Of a DNA stretch of 38,549 nucleotides, positions 15,122 to 25,107 are shown piece after piece; positions within the stretch are counted from its first letter, which is position 1; each line of letters opens with the position of its first letter. Both the position numbers and the translations under genes were made by a program. Origin of the DNA: Palsa-1188 sp050010575 (GTDB lineage: Bacteria > Bacillota > DSM-12270 > Thermacetogeniales > Thermacetogeniaceae). Below the pieces are notes generated by a model, which had not been told where the DNA came from, did not search any database, and was given only the letters and a program-made list of their open reading frames with translations. The DNA lies in assembly GCA_050010575.1 (NCBI GenBank), contig JBEKKU010000008.1, positions 1 through 38,549 of the forward strand. The letters are read 5' to 3'.

Positions 15122-17803
15122 ATGGCTCTTGTCACCGTCACGATTGATGGTCTGACGGTACAGGTACCGGCCGGCACGACGGTCTTGGACGCTGCCCAGT
15201 CCATCGGGATTAAAATCCCAGCCCTGTGCTATGACCCGGACCTGTCATCCGTGGGGGCCTGCCGTTTGTGCGTAGTAGAGATAGAAGGAATACGCAACCT
15301 CCCGACGTCCTGTGTCACCACCTGCGCCGATGGCATGGTGGTGCGCACTGGCACGCCGGCGGTCATGGAAGCCAGAAAGACTCTCTTGGAGCTGCTGATC
15401 GCCAACCACCCGCTTGATTGCATGACCTGTGAGAAGAGCGGGACCTGTCTGCTGCAAAAGTATTGCTACGAATATGGAGTGTCCTCATCTCCCTTCCAGG
15501 GAGACCGGCACGAGTTTGCAGTTGATGACGACAACCCCTTCTACCTGCGGGACATGAACAAGTGCATCCTCTGCGGCCGCTGTATCCGGGTCTGCGAGGA
15601 GATCGTCGGCCGCAGCGTCCTGGACTTTTCCTACCGCGGTTTCAATACCAAGGCCGGGCCATTTATGGACGCACCGATCAAAGACTCCGACTGCGTCTAC
15701 TGCGGCAGTTGCATCGCGGTATGCCCGGTGGGCGCTCTGGAGGAGAAGAAGATGATCGGCAAGGGCCGGCCCTGGGAAGTGGAGAAGGTCAGGACGACCT
15801 GCCCGTATTGTGGTACTGGTTGCGCCTTCGATCTCAACGTCAAGGACGGCAAGATCATCGGGGTCACCAGTACTGATGGCGATGTCAACGGCCGCTTCCT
15901 GTGCGTCAAGGGACGTTTCGGCTACCAGTTTATTCAGAGCGACGACCGCCTGAAGACCCCGCTGATCAAGAAGAACGGGAAGTTTGAAGAAGCGACCTGG
16001 ACCGAGGCCATCAGCCTGATCGCCAGCAAGTTCCAGGAGACCAAGCAGAAGTACGGCCCCGGCGCCTTTGGCGTGCTCAGTTCTGCCAGGTGCACCAATG
16101 AGGAGAACTATCTTTTGGACAAGTTTACCCGGGCGGTGATCGGCACCAACAATATCGATCACTGCGCCCGTCTCTGACACGCTCCCACTGTCGCTGGTCT
16201 AGCGGCAGCATTTGGAAGCGGCGCCATGACCAATGCTATCAGCGAGATCGCCGATACCGATTTCATTCTTGCCTGTGGCACCAACACCGTTGAGGCACAC
16301 CCGGTGATCAGCTACCGGATCAACCAGGCCCTACGCAAGGGAGCACAACTGGTGGTGGTCGACCCCCGGGACACGGATCTGGCAAAGTGGGCAAATGAGC
16401 ATCTGCGGTTGAAGTCGGGCACCGATATCGCTCTGGTTAACGGGATGCTCCATGTGATCATCAGCGAGGATATCTATAACAAGGAGTTTGTCGCCAACCG
16501 GACGGAGGGCTTTGACGAACTAAAAGCGATGGTGGCCAAATATACTCCCGAGTATGCAGAGGGGATCACCGGCGTTCCGGCGGAGAAGATCCGGCAGGTC
16601 GCCCGGGCCTATGCCAAGGCCGAAAAGTCGACCATCCTCTATACCATGGGGATCACTCAACATACGGTGGGGACGCACAACGTTTTCTCAATGGCCAACC
16701 TGGCCATGCTCTGCGGCCAGATCGGACGGCCTTCAACCGGCGTCAACCCACTGCGCGGCCAAAACAACGTGCAGGGCGCCTGCGACATGGGGGCGCTCCC
16801 CAACGTGCTGACCGCCTACCAGAGTGTGACCGACCCCGCCGCCCGTGAGAAGTTCGGCAAGGCTTGGAACTGCACTATCGGTGAGAAGCCCGGCATGGCT
16901 ATCGGCGAGATGATGACTGCAGCCCATCACGGGGAAATCAAGGCGATGTACATCATGGGCGAGAACCCGATCCTGAGCGACCCGGACGCCAATCATGTGG
17001 CGCATGCCTTAGAGCACCTCGACTTCCTGGTGGTGCAGGATATCTTTCTGACCGAGACAGCCCAGTACGCCGATGTGGTGCTCCCGGCAGCCGCCTTCGC
17101 CGAGAAGGACGGCACCTTCTCCAACACGGAGCGGCGCGTCCAGCGGATCCGCAAGGCTGTGGAGCCGCCCGGAATCGCCCTGCCGGACTGGGAGATCATC
17201 TGCCGGGTAGCGACGGCGATGAGGTACCCGATGAAGTATGATTCCCCGTCTGCCATCTTTGACGAGATGAGGTCGGTGACACCTTCTTACGCCGGGATCA
17301 CTTACGCCCGCCTTGAAGAGAGGGGTATTCAGTGGCCGTGTCCGAACACGGAACATTCGGGCACTCCGGTCCTGCACACGGAAAAGTTCAACCGTGGACT
17401 CGGCAAGTTCAACGCTGTTGAGCACGTCGATCCGGATGAGATGCCGAATGAGGAATTCCCATTGATCCTGGATACCGGGCGCCGTCTGTATCACTACCAT
17501 ACCGGCACCATGACGCGCAAGGGCATGCTCAACGACCAGATGTCCTCCGACTACCTGGAGATCAACTGTAAGGACGCTGAACTCTTTGGCATCAAAGACG
17601 GAGATCGGGTCAGGGTGCTTTCACGCCGCGGGTCGATGGCGATCAGGGCTCAGGTCAGTGAGGTCGTTCCTCAGGGAGTGGTCTTCACATCGTTCCACTT
17701 CACGGAGACACCGGTCAACCAGTTGACCAATCCGAAGTATGACCCGATCGCCAAGATTCCAGAACTGAAGGTGTGCGCGGTTAAGGTGGAAAAGATAGCC
17801 TGA
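15122..17803 (+). CDS. fdhA: Selenocysteine-containing formate dehydrogenase catalytic subunit (first copy)
   Basis: Oxidises formate or reduces CO2 at a Mo- or W-bis-pterin centre; 893 residues. Domain order: NuoG-type [2Fe-2S] (CYDPDLSSVGACRLC near 36-50), His-Cys [4Fe-4S] (HPLDCMTCEKSGTC near 96-109), ferredoxin-type clusters (CILCGRCIRVC, CVYCGSCIAVCPVGAL), then the molybdopterin domain with CPYCGTGC near 227. TGA at 16175-16177 is residue 352. It lies in DHCARL-U-HAPTVAGLA, exactly where selenocysteine sits in FdhF-type enzymes, and the frame continues uninterrupted for 541 residues. A SECIS-like hairpin follows. The ATG at 15122 has AGGAG at 15107-15111; GTG 15113 is less well placed. 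It is 31 bases after the NuoF-like gene. Confidence 0.95.
16188..16208 (+). promoter_or_regulatory. SECIS-like hairpin of the first fdhA
   Basis: Eight base pairs, CTGTCGCT (16188-16195) with AGCGGCAG (16201-16208), including one G-U pair, close a GGTCT loop ten bases after the TGA. The GGTCU loop and the spacing match bacterial SECIS elements of the fdhF type, which bind SelB. Confidence 0.88.
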
Positions 17804-17878
17804 GGACAGGCGCTATAGATCCTGTCTGATTGAATTGAGAAGTATGCTTGAGAGATGTAGAAGAAAGGAGTGATGGAC

Positions 17879-19597
17879 GTGGAACTAGTTAAACTGACTA
17901 TTGATGGTCAGGAGATTCAGGTTCCGGCCGGCACCACGGTGCTGGATGCCGCAGAGACCATCGGGGTTCATATCCCCCGGCTCTGCTATGACCCCAGCCT
18001 GAGTTCGGTAGGGGCGTGCCGGATCTGCGTGGTGGAGATCGACGGCATCCGCAATCTGCCGGCTTCCTGCGTCACCACGGTGACTCCGGGGATGGTGGTG
18101 CGTACCAGCACACCGGCGGTGATCGAGGCGCGCAAAACGAATCTGGAATTGCTGATCGCCAATCACCCGCTGGATTGCCTTACCTGCGAGAAGCTGGGCG
18201 ACTGCAGGCTGGCCGAGTACTGCTACCTGTATGGGATCAAGGGGAGCCCATTCCTGGGCGACAAGCATAGTTATCCGTTAGAGGACAACAACCCCTTTAT
18301 CGTCCGCGACCTCAATAAATGCATCATCTGCGGCAAGTGCATCAGGGCCTGCGCGGAGATCACCGGCAAGAGCATCCTGGACTTCGCCTATCGCGGCTTC
18401 AATACCAAGGTAACTCCCTTCGGAGATATCAGCTATGCGGAGTCAGACTGCATTTTCTGCGGCAACTGCGTCTCTGTCTGCCCGGTAGGCGCTTTGACAG
18501 AGAAACAGATGTGGGGCAAGGGACGGCGTTTTGAGCTCAAGAAGGTAAGGACTACCTGTACCTTCTGTGGCGCCGGCTGCAACTTCAACCTCAACGTCAA
18601 GGACGGCAAGGTGGTGGGGGTGACCTCAGATCCGGACAGCCCCGTCAACGGCCGTGCTCTCTGCATCAGGGGACGGTTTGCCACCAGGGATTTCATCCAC
18701 GGCGACCAGCGCCTGAAGATGCCGTTGATCAGGAAGGAAGGCAAGCTGGTTCCGGCCAGTTGGGACGAGGCCCTGGACCTGGTGGCGGAGCGGTTCAAGG
18801 AGATCAGGGAGGTGCATGGGGCCGATTCCTTGGCAGTCGTCAGTTCGGCGCGGTGCACCAACGAGGAGAACTACCTGCTGCAAAAGTTTGCCAGGGCGGT
18901 GCTGGGCACCAACAACGTCGACTATTATGCGCGGACCTGCCATGCCGCCAGAGGCTGCGAGGATTCCACCTGCGAGCAGATCGCCCTGGAGTTCAACCAT
19001 ATCACCCTGCTGCGCTGCCAGAACAACACGCAGGGGGCGAGCGACATGGGCGCATTGGCCGGCTCCCTGCCGGGTTACCAGCGCGTCAGCGACCAGGGCG
19101 CCCGTTCCAAGTTCGAAAGCGCCTGGGGGGTATCTCTGCCCGGCGTTTCCGGGCTGACCATCCAGGAGATGTTTGCCAAGGCCAAGGATGGCGCCCTGAG
19201 AGCGATGTTTATCCTGAGCGACGATCCGGTGAACGATGACCTGGGCAGTGAATTGGTCAGATCGGGATTGGACAAGCTGGAGTTTCTGGTGGTCCAGGAC
19301 CTATTCCTGTCAGAGACTACGGAATACGCCGATGTGGTGCTGCCGGCCGCCAGTTTTGCCGAGACTGACGGTACCTTCACCAATACCAGGCGCCGCGTGC
19401 AACGGGTGCGTAAGGCGATTGATCCGCTGGCGGGAAAAGCCAACTGGCAGGTGATCTCCGACCTGAGCGCCAGACTGGGCTACCCGATGAACTACCTGAA
19501 CCCCGAGCAGATCTATGCGGAGATGACATCCCTGGCGCCGCTGTTCTCGGGCTTCACCTATGCCAAGATGGAAGCCCAGGGCCTGCAGTGGCCGTAG
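17879..19597 (+). CDS. Truncated FdhA/NuoG-like paralogue with Cys in place of Sec and a reduced molybdopterin domain
   Basis: A 572-residue relative of the flanking formate dehydrogenases; its current role is unknown. All N-terminal iron-sulfur motifs are intact ([2Fe-2S], HPLDCLTCEKLGDC, CIICGKCIRAC, CIFCGNCVSVCPVGAL, and CTFCGAGC in the Mo domain). At residue 354 it has Cys (ARTCHAARGC) where the neighbours have Sec. Directly after, about 190 residues of the neighbours are replaced by some 28, including DSTCEQIALEFNHITLLRC, before homology resumes at QNNTQGASDMGALAG. The stop falls at AQGLQWP, so the C-terminal dinucleotide-binding domain (about 155 residues) is absent. The frame is otherwise intact. 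GTG 17879 aligns with its paralogues and has AAGGAG eight bases upstream. It may be an electron-transfer subunit or a decaying duplicate. Confidence 0.85.
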   Translation: MELVKLTIDGQEIQVPAGTTVLDAAETIGVHIPRLCYDPSLSSVGACRICVVEIDGIRNLPASCVTTVTPGMVVRTSTPAVIEARKTNLELLIANHPLDCLTCEKLGDCRLAEYCYLYGIKGSPFLGDKHSYPLEDNNPFIVRDLNKCIICGKCIRACAEITGKSILDFAYRGFNTKVTPFGDISYAESDCIFCGNCVSVCPVGALTEKQMWGKGRRFELKKVRTTCTFCGAGCNFNLNVKDGKVVGVTSDPDSPVNGRALCIRGRFATRDFIHGDQRLKMPLIRKEGKLVPASWDEALDLVAERFKEIREVHGADSLAVVSSARCTNEENYLLQKFARAVLGTNNVDYYARTCHAARGCEDSTCEQIALEFNHITLLRCQNNTQGASDMGALAGSLPGYQRVSDQGARSKFESAWGVSLPGVSGLTIQEMFAKAKDGALRAMFILSDDPVNDDLGSELVRSGLDKLEFLVVQDLFLSETTEYADVVLPAASFAETDGTFTNTRRRVQRVRKAIDPLAGKANWQVISDLSARLGYPMNYLNPEQIYAEMTSLAPLFSGFTYAKMEAQGLQWP

Positions 19598-19664
19598 GCG
19601 GCATTTATTAACCTGATTGCAGGATTATGCAGTTAGTTGTGGAAATACTTCATAAATAAATATG

Positions 19665-19768
19665 CTCCGAGTCCTGTCTGCCTAAGGCTGTTAGCTATGG
19701 CGGCAGGGCCATCCGGTAAACCTGGAAACGGGTTTGCCCCCCGTGGTTGGAAAGGGGCCTGTGCAGAG
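19665..19768 (+). promoter_or_regulatory. Moco/Tuco-type riboswitch candidate, copy A
   Basis: This segment matches another at 25342-25450 in conserved blocks: CTCCGAGTCC, CTGCCT, GGCTG, AGCTATGGC, a stem-loop with GGAAAC in its loop, then CCCGTG and GGAAAGG. The stem 19715-19722/19731-19738 differs completely in sequence from its counterpart but still pairs, which is covariation. A second small stem is CCCC 19739-19742 with GGGG 19754-19757. The architecture and the genes it precedes (fdhA and two moeA genes) suggest the molybdenum/tungsten cofactor RNA class. I am surer of the structured RNA than of the class. The 121-codon open frame across it is not a gene. Confidence 0.65.
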
Positions 19769-19939
19769 TCTGACGAGACGTTATTTGTCTTTGATGGCCT
19801 GGTCCTGTCTACCCGGGATCAGGCCTTTATTTTCAGGCGGATCCCGGTTAGCGGGAAAGCAGTACCCAGCCGCGGCTGGCTGTTTTATTTGCTGGCACAC
19901 CCATCATATGGGTTTAGAAGCCACTTTTTCTCACACCCT

Positions 19940-19983
19940 GGTTGCCCCCTTCAAGGGCAAGATGGGGGCAACCCAACTTTTTT
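19940..19983 (+). terminator. Intrinsic terminator between riboswitch candidate A and the third fdhA
   Basis: Ten-base perfect arms GGTTGCCCCC (19940-19949) and GGGGGCAACC (19964-19973) are followed by CAAC and a T6 run. It lies downstream of the aptamer-like element and 62 bases before the start of the next fdhA, the position of an attenuator. A weaker CCAGC/GCTGG hairpin with a T-rich tail lies near 19866-19890. Confidence 0.85.
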
Positions 19984-20044
19984 AAAAGTTTTAGAGAGAT
20001 AGAGCATTGGTTAACGGTTTAAGCACTAGGGAGGAGTGATGTGC

Positions 20045-22723
20045 GTGGATCTGATCAAGTTGACCATTGACGGAATGGAGATTGAAGCTTCGCCTGGCAC
20101 CACGGTGCTGAATGCTGCCGAAGCGCTGGGGATCCATATCCCCCGGCTCTGCTACGACCCCAGCCTGAGTTCGGTAGGGGCCTGCCGCATCTGCGTGGTG
20201 GAGATCGACGGGATCCGCAACCTGCCGGCGTCCTGCGTGACCACGGTAACACCGGGGATGGTGGTGCGGACCAACACGCCGGCGGTGATCGAGGCCCGCA
20301 AGACGATTCTCGAATTGCTGATTGCCAATCATCCGTTGGACTGTATGACCTGTGAGAAATCAGGGGATTGCCGGTTGCAGGACTACTGCTATCAATATGG
20401 TGTTACCAAGGGCGCCCTAACGGGTGAGGAGCATCACTACGATTTGGAGGAGAGCAATCCCTTCATCGTTCGCGACCTCAACAAGTGCATTGTCTGCGGC
20501 AAGTGCATCCGGGCCTGCGCCGAGACGACCGGCAAGGACATCCTGGACTTTGCCTACCGGGGTTTTAATACCAAAGTAACATCATTTGGCGATACTCCCT
20601 ACATTGAGTCTGACTGTGTCTTCTGCGGCAACTGTGTCTCCGTCTGCCCGACCGGGGCTCTGACCGAGAAGCAGATGTGGGGCAAGGGCCGTCGCTGGGA
20701 GCTCAAAAAGGTCAGGACGACCTGTCCCTTCTGCGGCACTGGCTGCAACTTCGATCTCAACGTCATGGACGGCAAGGTCGTAGGCGTGACCTCCACGAAC
20801 GGGCCTATAAACGGACGCGTCCTGTGCGTCAAGGGACGGTTTGGCTGGGATTACGTCCACAGCCCCAAGCGCCTTACCAGGCCGCTGATCAAAAAGAATG
20901 GCCGGTTTGAAGAGGCCACCTGGGGCGAGGCCTTCGACCTGATCGCCACCCGCTTCCAGGAGATCAAGGACAAACACGGGCCGGGGTCCTTTGCTGCCCT
21001 GAGCTCCGCCAGGTGCACCAACGAGGAGAACTACCTCGTCCAAAAATTCACGAGGGTGGTGATGGGCTCAAACAACGTCGACCATTGTGCCCGCACCTGA
21101 CACGCTCCGACCGTGGCCGGTCTGGCCACATCTTTCGGCAGCGGAGCGATGACCAACCCGATTAACGATGTCAACGAGTCGGAATTGTTGTTCCTGACTG
21201 GAACGAACGCCACCGAGGCCCACCCGATCATCGGCTACAAGATGAGACAGGCCCATCGCCGGGGCGCCAAGCTGATCGTGGTCGACCCGCGGCGCACAGA
21301 ACTGGCAGAGGAAGCGGATTACTGGCTGCAGCTCAAGTCCGGCACCGACATCGCCCTGCTCAACGGCCTGATGCACATCATCATCAAGGAGGACTTACAG
21401 GACAAGAAGTTCATCGAGGAGCGCACCGAGAACTACGAGGCGCTCAAGGAGACGGTGGAGAAGTACACGCCGGAATACGTCTCCGAGATCACCGGGGTGC
21501 CGGTGGACACCCTGTACGCGGTTGCCCGCCTCTACGCCACCACCAAAAAGGCCGGCATCTACTACACCCTGGGGATCACCGAGCATATCTGCGGGGTCCG
21601 GAACGTGATGAGCTGCGCCAACATCGCCATGCTGACCGGACACCTGGGCAAGCCCAACACCGGGGTCAACCCGATGCGCGGCCAGAACAACGTCCAGGGA
21701 GCCTGCGATATGGGCGCCCTGCCCAACGTCTTCCCTGGCTACCAGGCGGTGAACAACGACGAGATCCGGGCCAAGTTCGAGAAGGCCTGGGGCGTGACCC
21801 TCGACGGCAAGGTCGGTCTGAAGATCCCGGAAATGTTCGAGGGGGCAAATCACGGCACTGTCAAAGCGATGTACATTCTAGGCGAGAACCCGGTGCTGAC
21901 CGACCCCAACAGCAACCACATCCGCTCCGGGCTGGCCAAGCTGGAGTTTCTGGTGGTGCAGGAGTTATTCCTGACAGAGACCGCCGAGTATGCCGATGTG
22001 ATCTTGCCCTCCGCCAGCTTTGCCGAGTGCGACGGTACCTTTACCGGCACCGAGCGCCGTGTCCAGCGGGTGCGCCAGGCAATCGGGCCGCTCCCCGGCC
22101 AAGCAAACTGGCAGACACTCAACCAGATGATGATCAGGATGGGCTGCCTGACCAATTACAAGCACCCCGGCGAGATCTGGGACGAGATGGCCTCCCTGAC
22201 ACCGTCCATGGCCGGCATTAACTATGAACGCATCGACAAGGAGGGGCTGGTCTGGCCGTGCCCGAACACCGACCACCCGGGGACGCCGATCCTGCATACG
22301 GCAGCCTTCACCCGGGGCAGGGGCCTGTTCCAGGGGATCGAGCATGTGCCGCCGGGCGAGATGCCGGATCAGGAGTACCCGTTCCTGCTCAATACCGGGC
22401 GCATCCTGCAGCACTACAATGTGACAACTCCCTACTCCGCTGGTATAATGACCCTGTGGAACGAGGAACGCGCCTGGATCAACCCGGACGATGCCTGTGC
22501 CTTGGACCTGAAGACCGGAGACAAGATCAGGGTATCCTCCAGGCGGGGCGAGTGTTCATGCAAGGTTCTGGTCACCGACCGGGTGCCGAAAGGCATGATC
22601 TGGATGTCGTTCCACTACACGGCCAGCCAGACCAATGCCCTGACCAGCCACATCCTCGACCCGACCTCCGGGACCGGCGAGTATAAGGTCTGCGCTGTCA
22701 AGGTGGAGAGACTGGCGTCTTAA
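20045..22723 (+). CDS. fdhA: Selenocysteine-containing formate dehydrogenase catalytic subunit (third copy)
   Basis: Full-length paralogue of 892 residues with the same domain order as the first copy. The motifs are CYDPSLSSVGACRIC, HPLDCMTCEKSGDC, CIVCGKCIRAC, CVFCGNCVSVCPTGAL and CPFCGTGC. TGA at 21098-21100 is residue 352 in DHCART-U-HAPTVAGLA, and the frame continues to 22723 through the molybdopterin and dinucleotide-binding domains. The GTG at 20045 aligns with the starts of both paralogues and has GGAGGAG eight bases upstream. It is likely transcribed from the riboswitch-bearing leader together with the two MoeA-family genes downstream; the gap to the first of these shows no terminator. 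Metal preference (Mo or W) cannot be read from the sequence. Confidence 0.95.
21113..21129 (+). promoter_or_regulatory. SECIS-like hairpin of the third fdhA
   Basis: A perfect six-base-pair stem, GTGGCC (21113-21118) with GGCCAC (21124-21129), closes the same GGTCT loop as in the first fdhA, 12 bases after the TGA. Loop conservation with different stem bases supports a SelB-binding element. Confidence 0.88.
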
Positions 22724-22781
22724 GAAGTGTAGCGGGATGTGGGAAGCACTTCTCACATCACAATCTAGGAGGCCACGTAAA

Positions 22782-23807
22782 TTGCGGATGGTACCGGTCG
22801 CTGAGGCAGTGGGCATGATCCTCTGCCATGACATCACGAGAATTGTCCCCGGCCGTGAAAAAGGCCGGGCCTTCCGGAAAGGCCACGTGATCAGCCAGGA
22901 TGATGTTCCTAAGCTGAAGGCCCTGGGTAAGGAACATATCTACGTCTGGGAAGTCACCCCCGATCTGGTGCATGAAGATGAAGCCGCTCAGCGCCTGGCC
23001 CGGCATGCAGCCGGGCCAGGTTTACGCTGGGGCGAACCGAACCAGGGGCGGGTCAACCTGTATGCGGAATATGAAGGATTGCTCAAGGTGCAGGTTGATC
23101 AGCTGCGGCAGGTTAATAGCATTGAGAATATATGCTTTTCCACGCTGCATAATAACCGGGCGGTAGCCAGGGGTGAGATGGTGGCCGGGACACGGATCAT
23201 TCCCCTGACCATTCCGTCCAGCACCCTAGAGGAAGCAGAGCACCGGTGCGCTCAACCGGAGCCGTTGCTGGCCGTGAAGCCCTACCAGCCCAAGTGGGTG
23301 GGAGTGGTCACCACCGGCAGCGAGGTCTACGAGGGCCGGATCAAGGATGGCTTCTATAGCGTGATCAAGAAAAAAACCACTCCCTATGGCGCCAGATTCC
23401 TCGGCCAGGTAATCGTCCCGGACGATCCGGAGGTCATCTCCCAGGAGATCCACCAGATGGTGGGCGAGGGGGCGGAGTTGGTGCTGGTAACCGGCGGCAT
23501 GTCTGTGGATCCGGACGATGTCACCCCATTAGGGATCAGGTCAACAGGCGCCGAAGTGGTTTTTTACGGGGCGCCGGTGCTGCCAGGATCAATGTTCATG
23601 TTGGCCTACATCGGTCATGTGCCGATCTGTGGGCTGCCTGGATGCGTTATGTTTAACCAGACCACGATCTTCGATCTGCTGTTGCCGCGTATCTTTGCGG
23701 GCGAACGCATCAACCGTGATGAGATCGTCGCTCTGGGCTATGGCGGCTTGTGCCTGGAATGCGCAACCTGCAGTTTTCCCAACTGTTCTTTCGGCAAGAC
23801 GATATAA
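22782..23807 (+). CDS. MoeA-like molybdopterin-binding protein with Cys-rich tail
   Basis: A 341-residue protein of the MoaB/MoeA fold, probably handling molybdopterin or the mature cofactor. VPVAEAVGMILCHDITRIVPG at the start and VLVTGGMSVDPDDVTP near residue 240 (the MPT-binding region) identify the family; GLPGCVMFNQTTIFDLLLPR follows. The C-terminus GGLCLECATCSFPNCSFGK has four closely spaced cysteines and could bind metal. The TTG at 22782 is preferred because AGGAGG at 22767-22772 precedes it; an ATG at 22737 lies upstream of that site. It lacks parts of canonical MoeA and may be a paralogue specialised for the neighbouring dehydrogenases. Confidence 0.85.
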   Translation: MRMVPVAEAVGMILCHDITRIVPGREKGRAFRKGHVISQDDVPKLKALGKEHIYVWEVTPDLVHEDEAAQRLARHAAGPGLRWGEPNQGRVNLYAEYEGLLKVQVDQLRQVNSIENICFSTLHNNRAVARGEMVAGTRIIPLTIPSSTLEEAEHRCAQPEPLLAVKPYQPKWVGVVTTGSEVYEGRIKDGFYSVIKKKTTPYGARFLGQVIVPDDPEVISQEIHQMVGEGAELVLVTGGMSVDPDDVTPLGIRSTGAEVVFYGAPVLPGSMFMLAYIGHVPICGLPGCVMFNQTTIFDLLLPRIFAGERINRDEIVALGYGGLCLECATCSFPNCSFGKTI

Positions 23808-23852
23808 GCAACTTTCTTTTGATCTGCCGCTCATTTGGAGGGATCATGTCCA

Positions 23853-25079
23853 GTGCGGGTTAAGGTAAGCCTGGAAGAGGCTCAGGAGGAACTCCTGGGC
23901 TTTGCAACACCTATAGGTGATGAATTCATTGACTTGGCTCATGCTTTTGGCCGCGTTATGGCTGTGGACGTGGTGGCGACCCAGTCCCTGCCACCATGCA
24001 TCCAGGCGGCTGTTGACGGCTATGCTCTGCATGAGGAGGATGTGGCGCGGCCTGAAGCATATCCAACTCGGAGGCTGACCCTTCGCCAGAGGCTTAAAGC
24101 CGGCGAAACAGCCGGACATGGACTGGCTGCCGGTGAGACTATCAGAGTGGTCACTGGAGGCCCGGTGCCGGATTTTACCTCCGCTGTAATCGCAGAGGAA
24201 CAAGTGCGGCTGCATGGCAACCAGGTATTCATTAATAATATAGTTGCGCCGGGCAGTAACCTGAAAGCGCCTGGGGAGGATTTTACAAACGGTGAAGTGA
24301 TCGCCCGAGCCGGAACGCCCCTCACTCCCGGACTGGTCGGGGTGCTGGCGGCCATGGGGCAGAGCAGAGTGGCGGTTTACCGTCAGCCAAGGGTGGCGGT
24401 GGTCAGTTTCGGCGGAGAGATCGTTCCTTCCTGGGAAACACCAGACCCGGGGCAGACGCGTGATTGCAACGGGCCGCTCCTGGCAGCGCTGGTGGCGCGG
24501 GACGGCGGCCGGATCACTGCCGTGGAGATAATGAGAGACACGGATCGCAGGGCGGATCGATTGCTTCTGCAGAATTTGATCGACCAGTCGGATCTCTTGC
24601 TGACAATCGGCGGTACTGCTAACGAGGCTGGGGATCAGGCGCTGTTCATCCTGAGAGAGTTAGGCGCCAGAATGCTGTTCTGGGGGGTCCGGATCAAGCC
24701 TGGCAGCCACAGCGGGGCTGGTATCATCGATGACAAACCGGTGATCTCGCTATCCGGAAACCCGGCTGCCTGTTCTGTGGGTTATGAACTCTTGGCAGCG
24801 CCAGTATTGCATAATCTTCGGGGGCTGAGGCTGCTGCCCGTGCGCCTGACTGCTATTTGCACGAACTCTTTCCCCAGGGGAGGTGGCCCGCGCCGTTTTC
24901 TGCGCGGATATGCGGTCTGCGGCCAGGACGGCTGGCGTGTAGCGGTACTGCCAGGGCAAAAATCCAGCATGTTGCGCTCCCTGGTGGGCAGCAACGCCCT
25001 GATCGAATTGCCGGAAGGCCACACTCCTGTGGAACCCGGCGCTAGGGTAACAGTTCTTTTAATCAACCCTGCTATCTGA
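23853..25079 (+). CDS. moeA: Molybdopterin molybdenumtransferase MoeA
   Basis: Inserts molybdate or tungstate into adenylylated molybdopterin. The 408-residue protein shows MoeA domains in order. SLPPCIQAAVDGYALHEED near residue 45 corresponds to the usual P-x-x-x-x-SAMDGYA motif but with Ala-Ala-Val before DGYA. It is followed by TGGPVPDFTSAVI, then a MoaB-like core (LLTIGGTANEAGDQA, ISLSGNPAACSVGYELL), and the C-terminal beta barrel. The GTG at 23853 follows TTTGGAGG. It sits 45 bases after the MoeA-like gene in the same operon and ends in a hairpin at 25108-25135. Confidence 0.9.
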   Translation: MRVKVSLEEAQEELLGFATPIGDEFIDLAHAFGRVMAVDVVATQSLPPCIQAAVDGYALHEEDVARPEAYPTRRLTLRQRLKAGETAGHGLAAGETIRVVTGGPVPDFTSAVIAEEQVRLHGNQVFINNIVAPGSNLKAPGEDFTNGEVIARAGTPLTPGLVGVLAAMGQSRVAVYRQPRVAVVSFGGEIVPSWETPDPGQTRDCNGPLLAALVARDGGRITAVEIMRDTDRRADRLLLQNLIDQSDLLLTIGGTANEAGDQALFILRELGARMLFWGVRIKPGSHSGAGIIDDKPVISLSGNPAACSVGYELLAAPVLHNLRGLRLLPVRLTAICTNSFPRGGGPRRFLRGYAVCGQDGWRVAVLPGQKSSMLRSLVGSNALIELPEGHTPVEPGARVTVLLINPAI

Positions 25080-25107
25080 GGTTCCTCTGCACCGAACTAG
25101 ACTCACT

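Noticed and set aside
16175..16226. First fdhA read as two separate genes or a nonsense pseudogene
   Set aside because: The TGA is at the known selenocysteine site, the frame continues through conserved sequence, and a SECIS-like hairpin follows. The same holds at 21098-21100.
19598..19664. Remnant of the missing C-terminal domain after the reduced fdhA paralogue
   Set aside because: No similarity to the CPNTxHxGTPVLH segment of the other copies can be seen in any forward frame, so the domain is absent rather than frameshifted.
19637..20002. Open frame of 121 codons before the third fdhA
   Set aside because: It runs across the conserved RNA element and the terminator, has no protein-like features, and its conservation with the 25342 copy is in RNA structure, not in codons.
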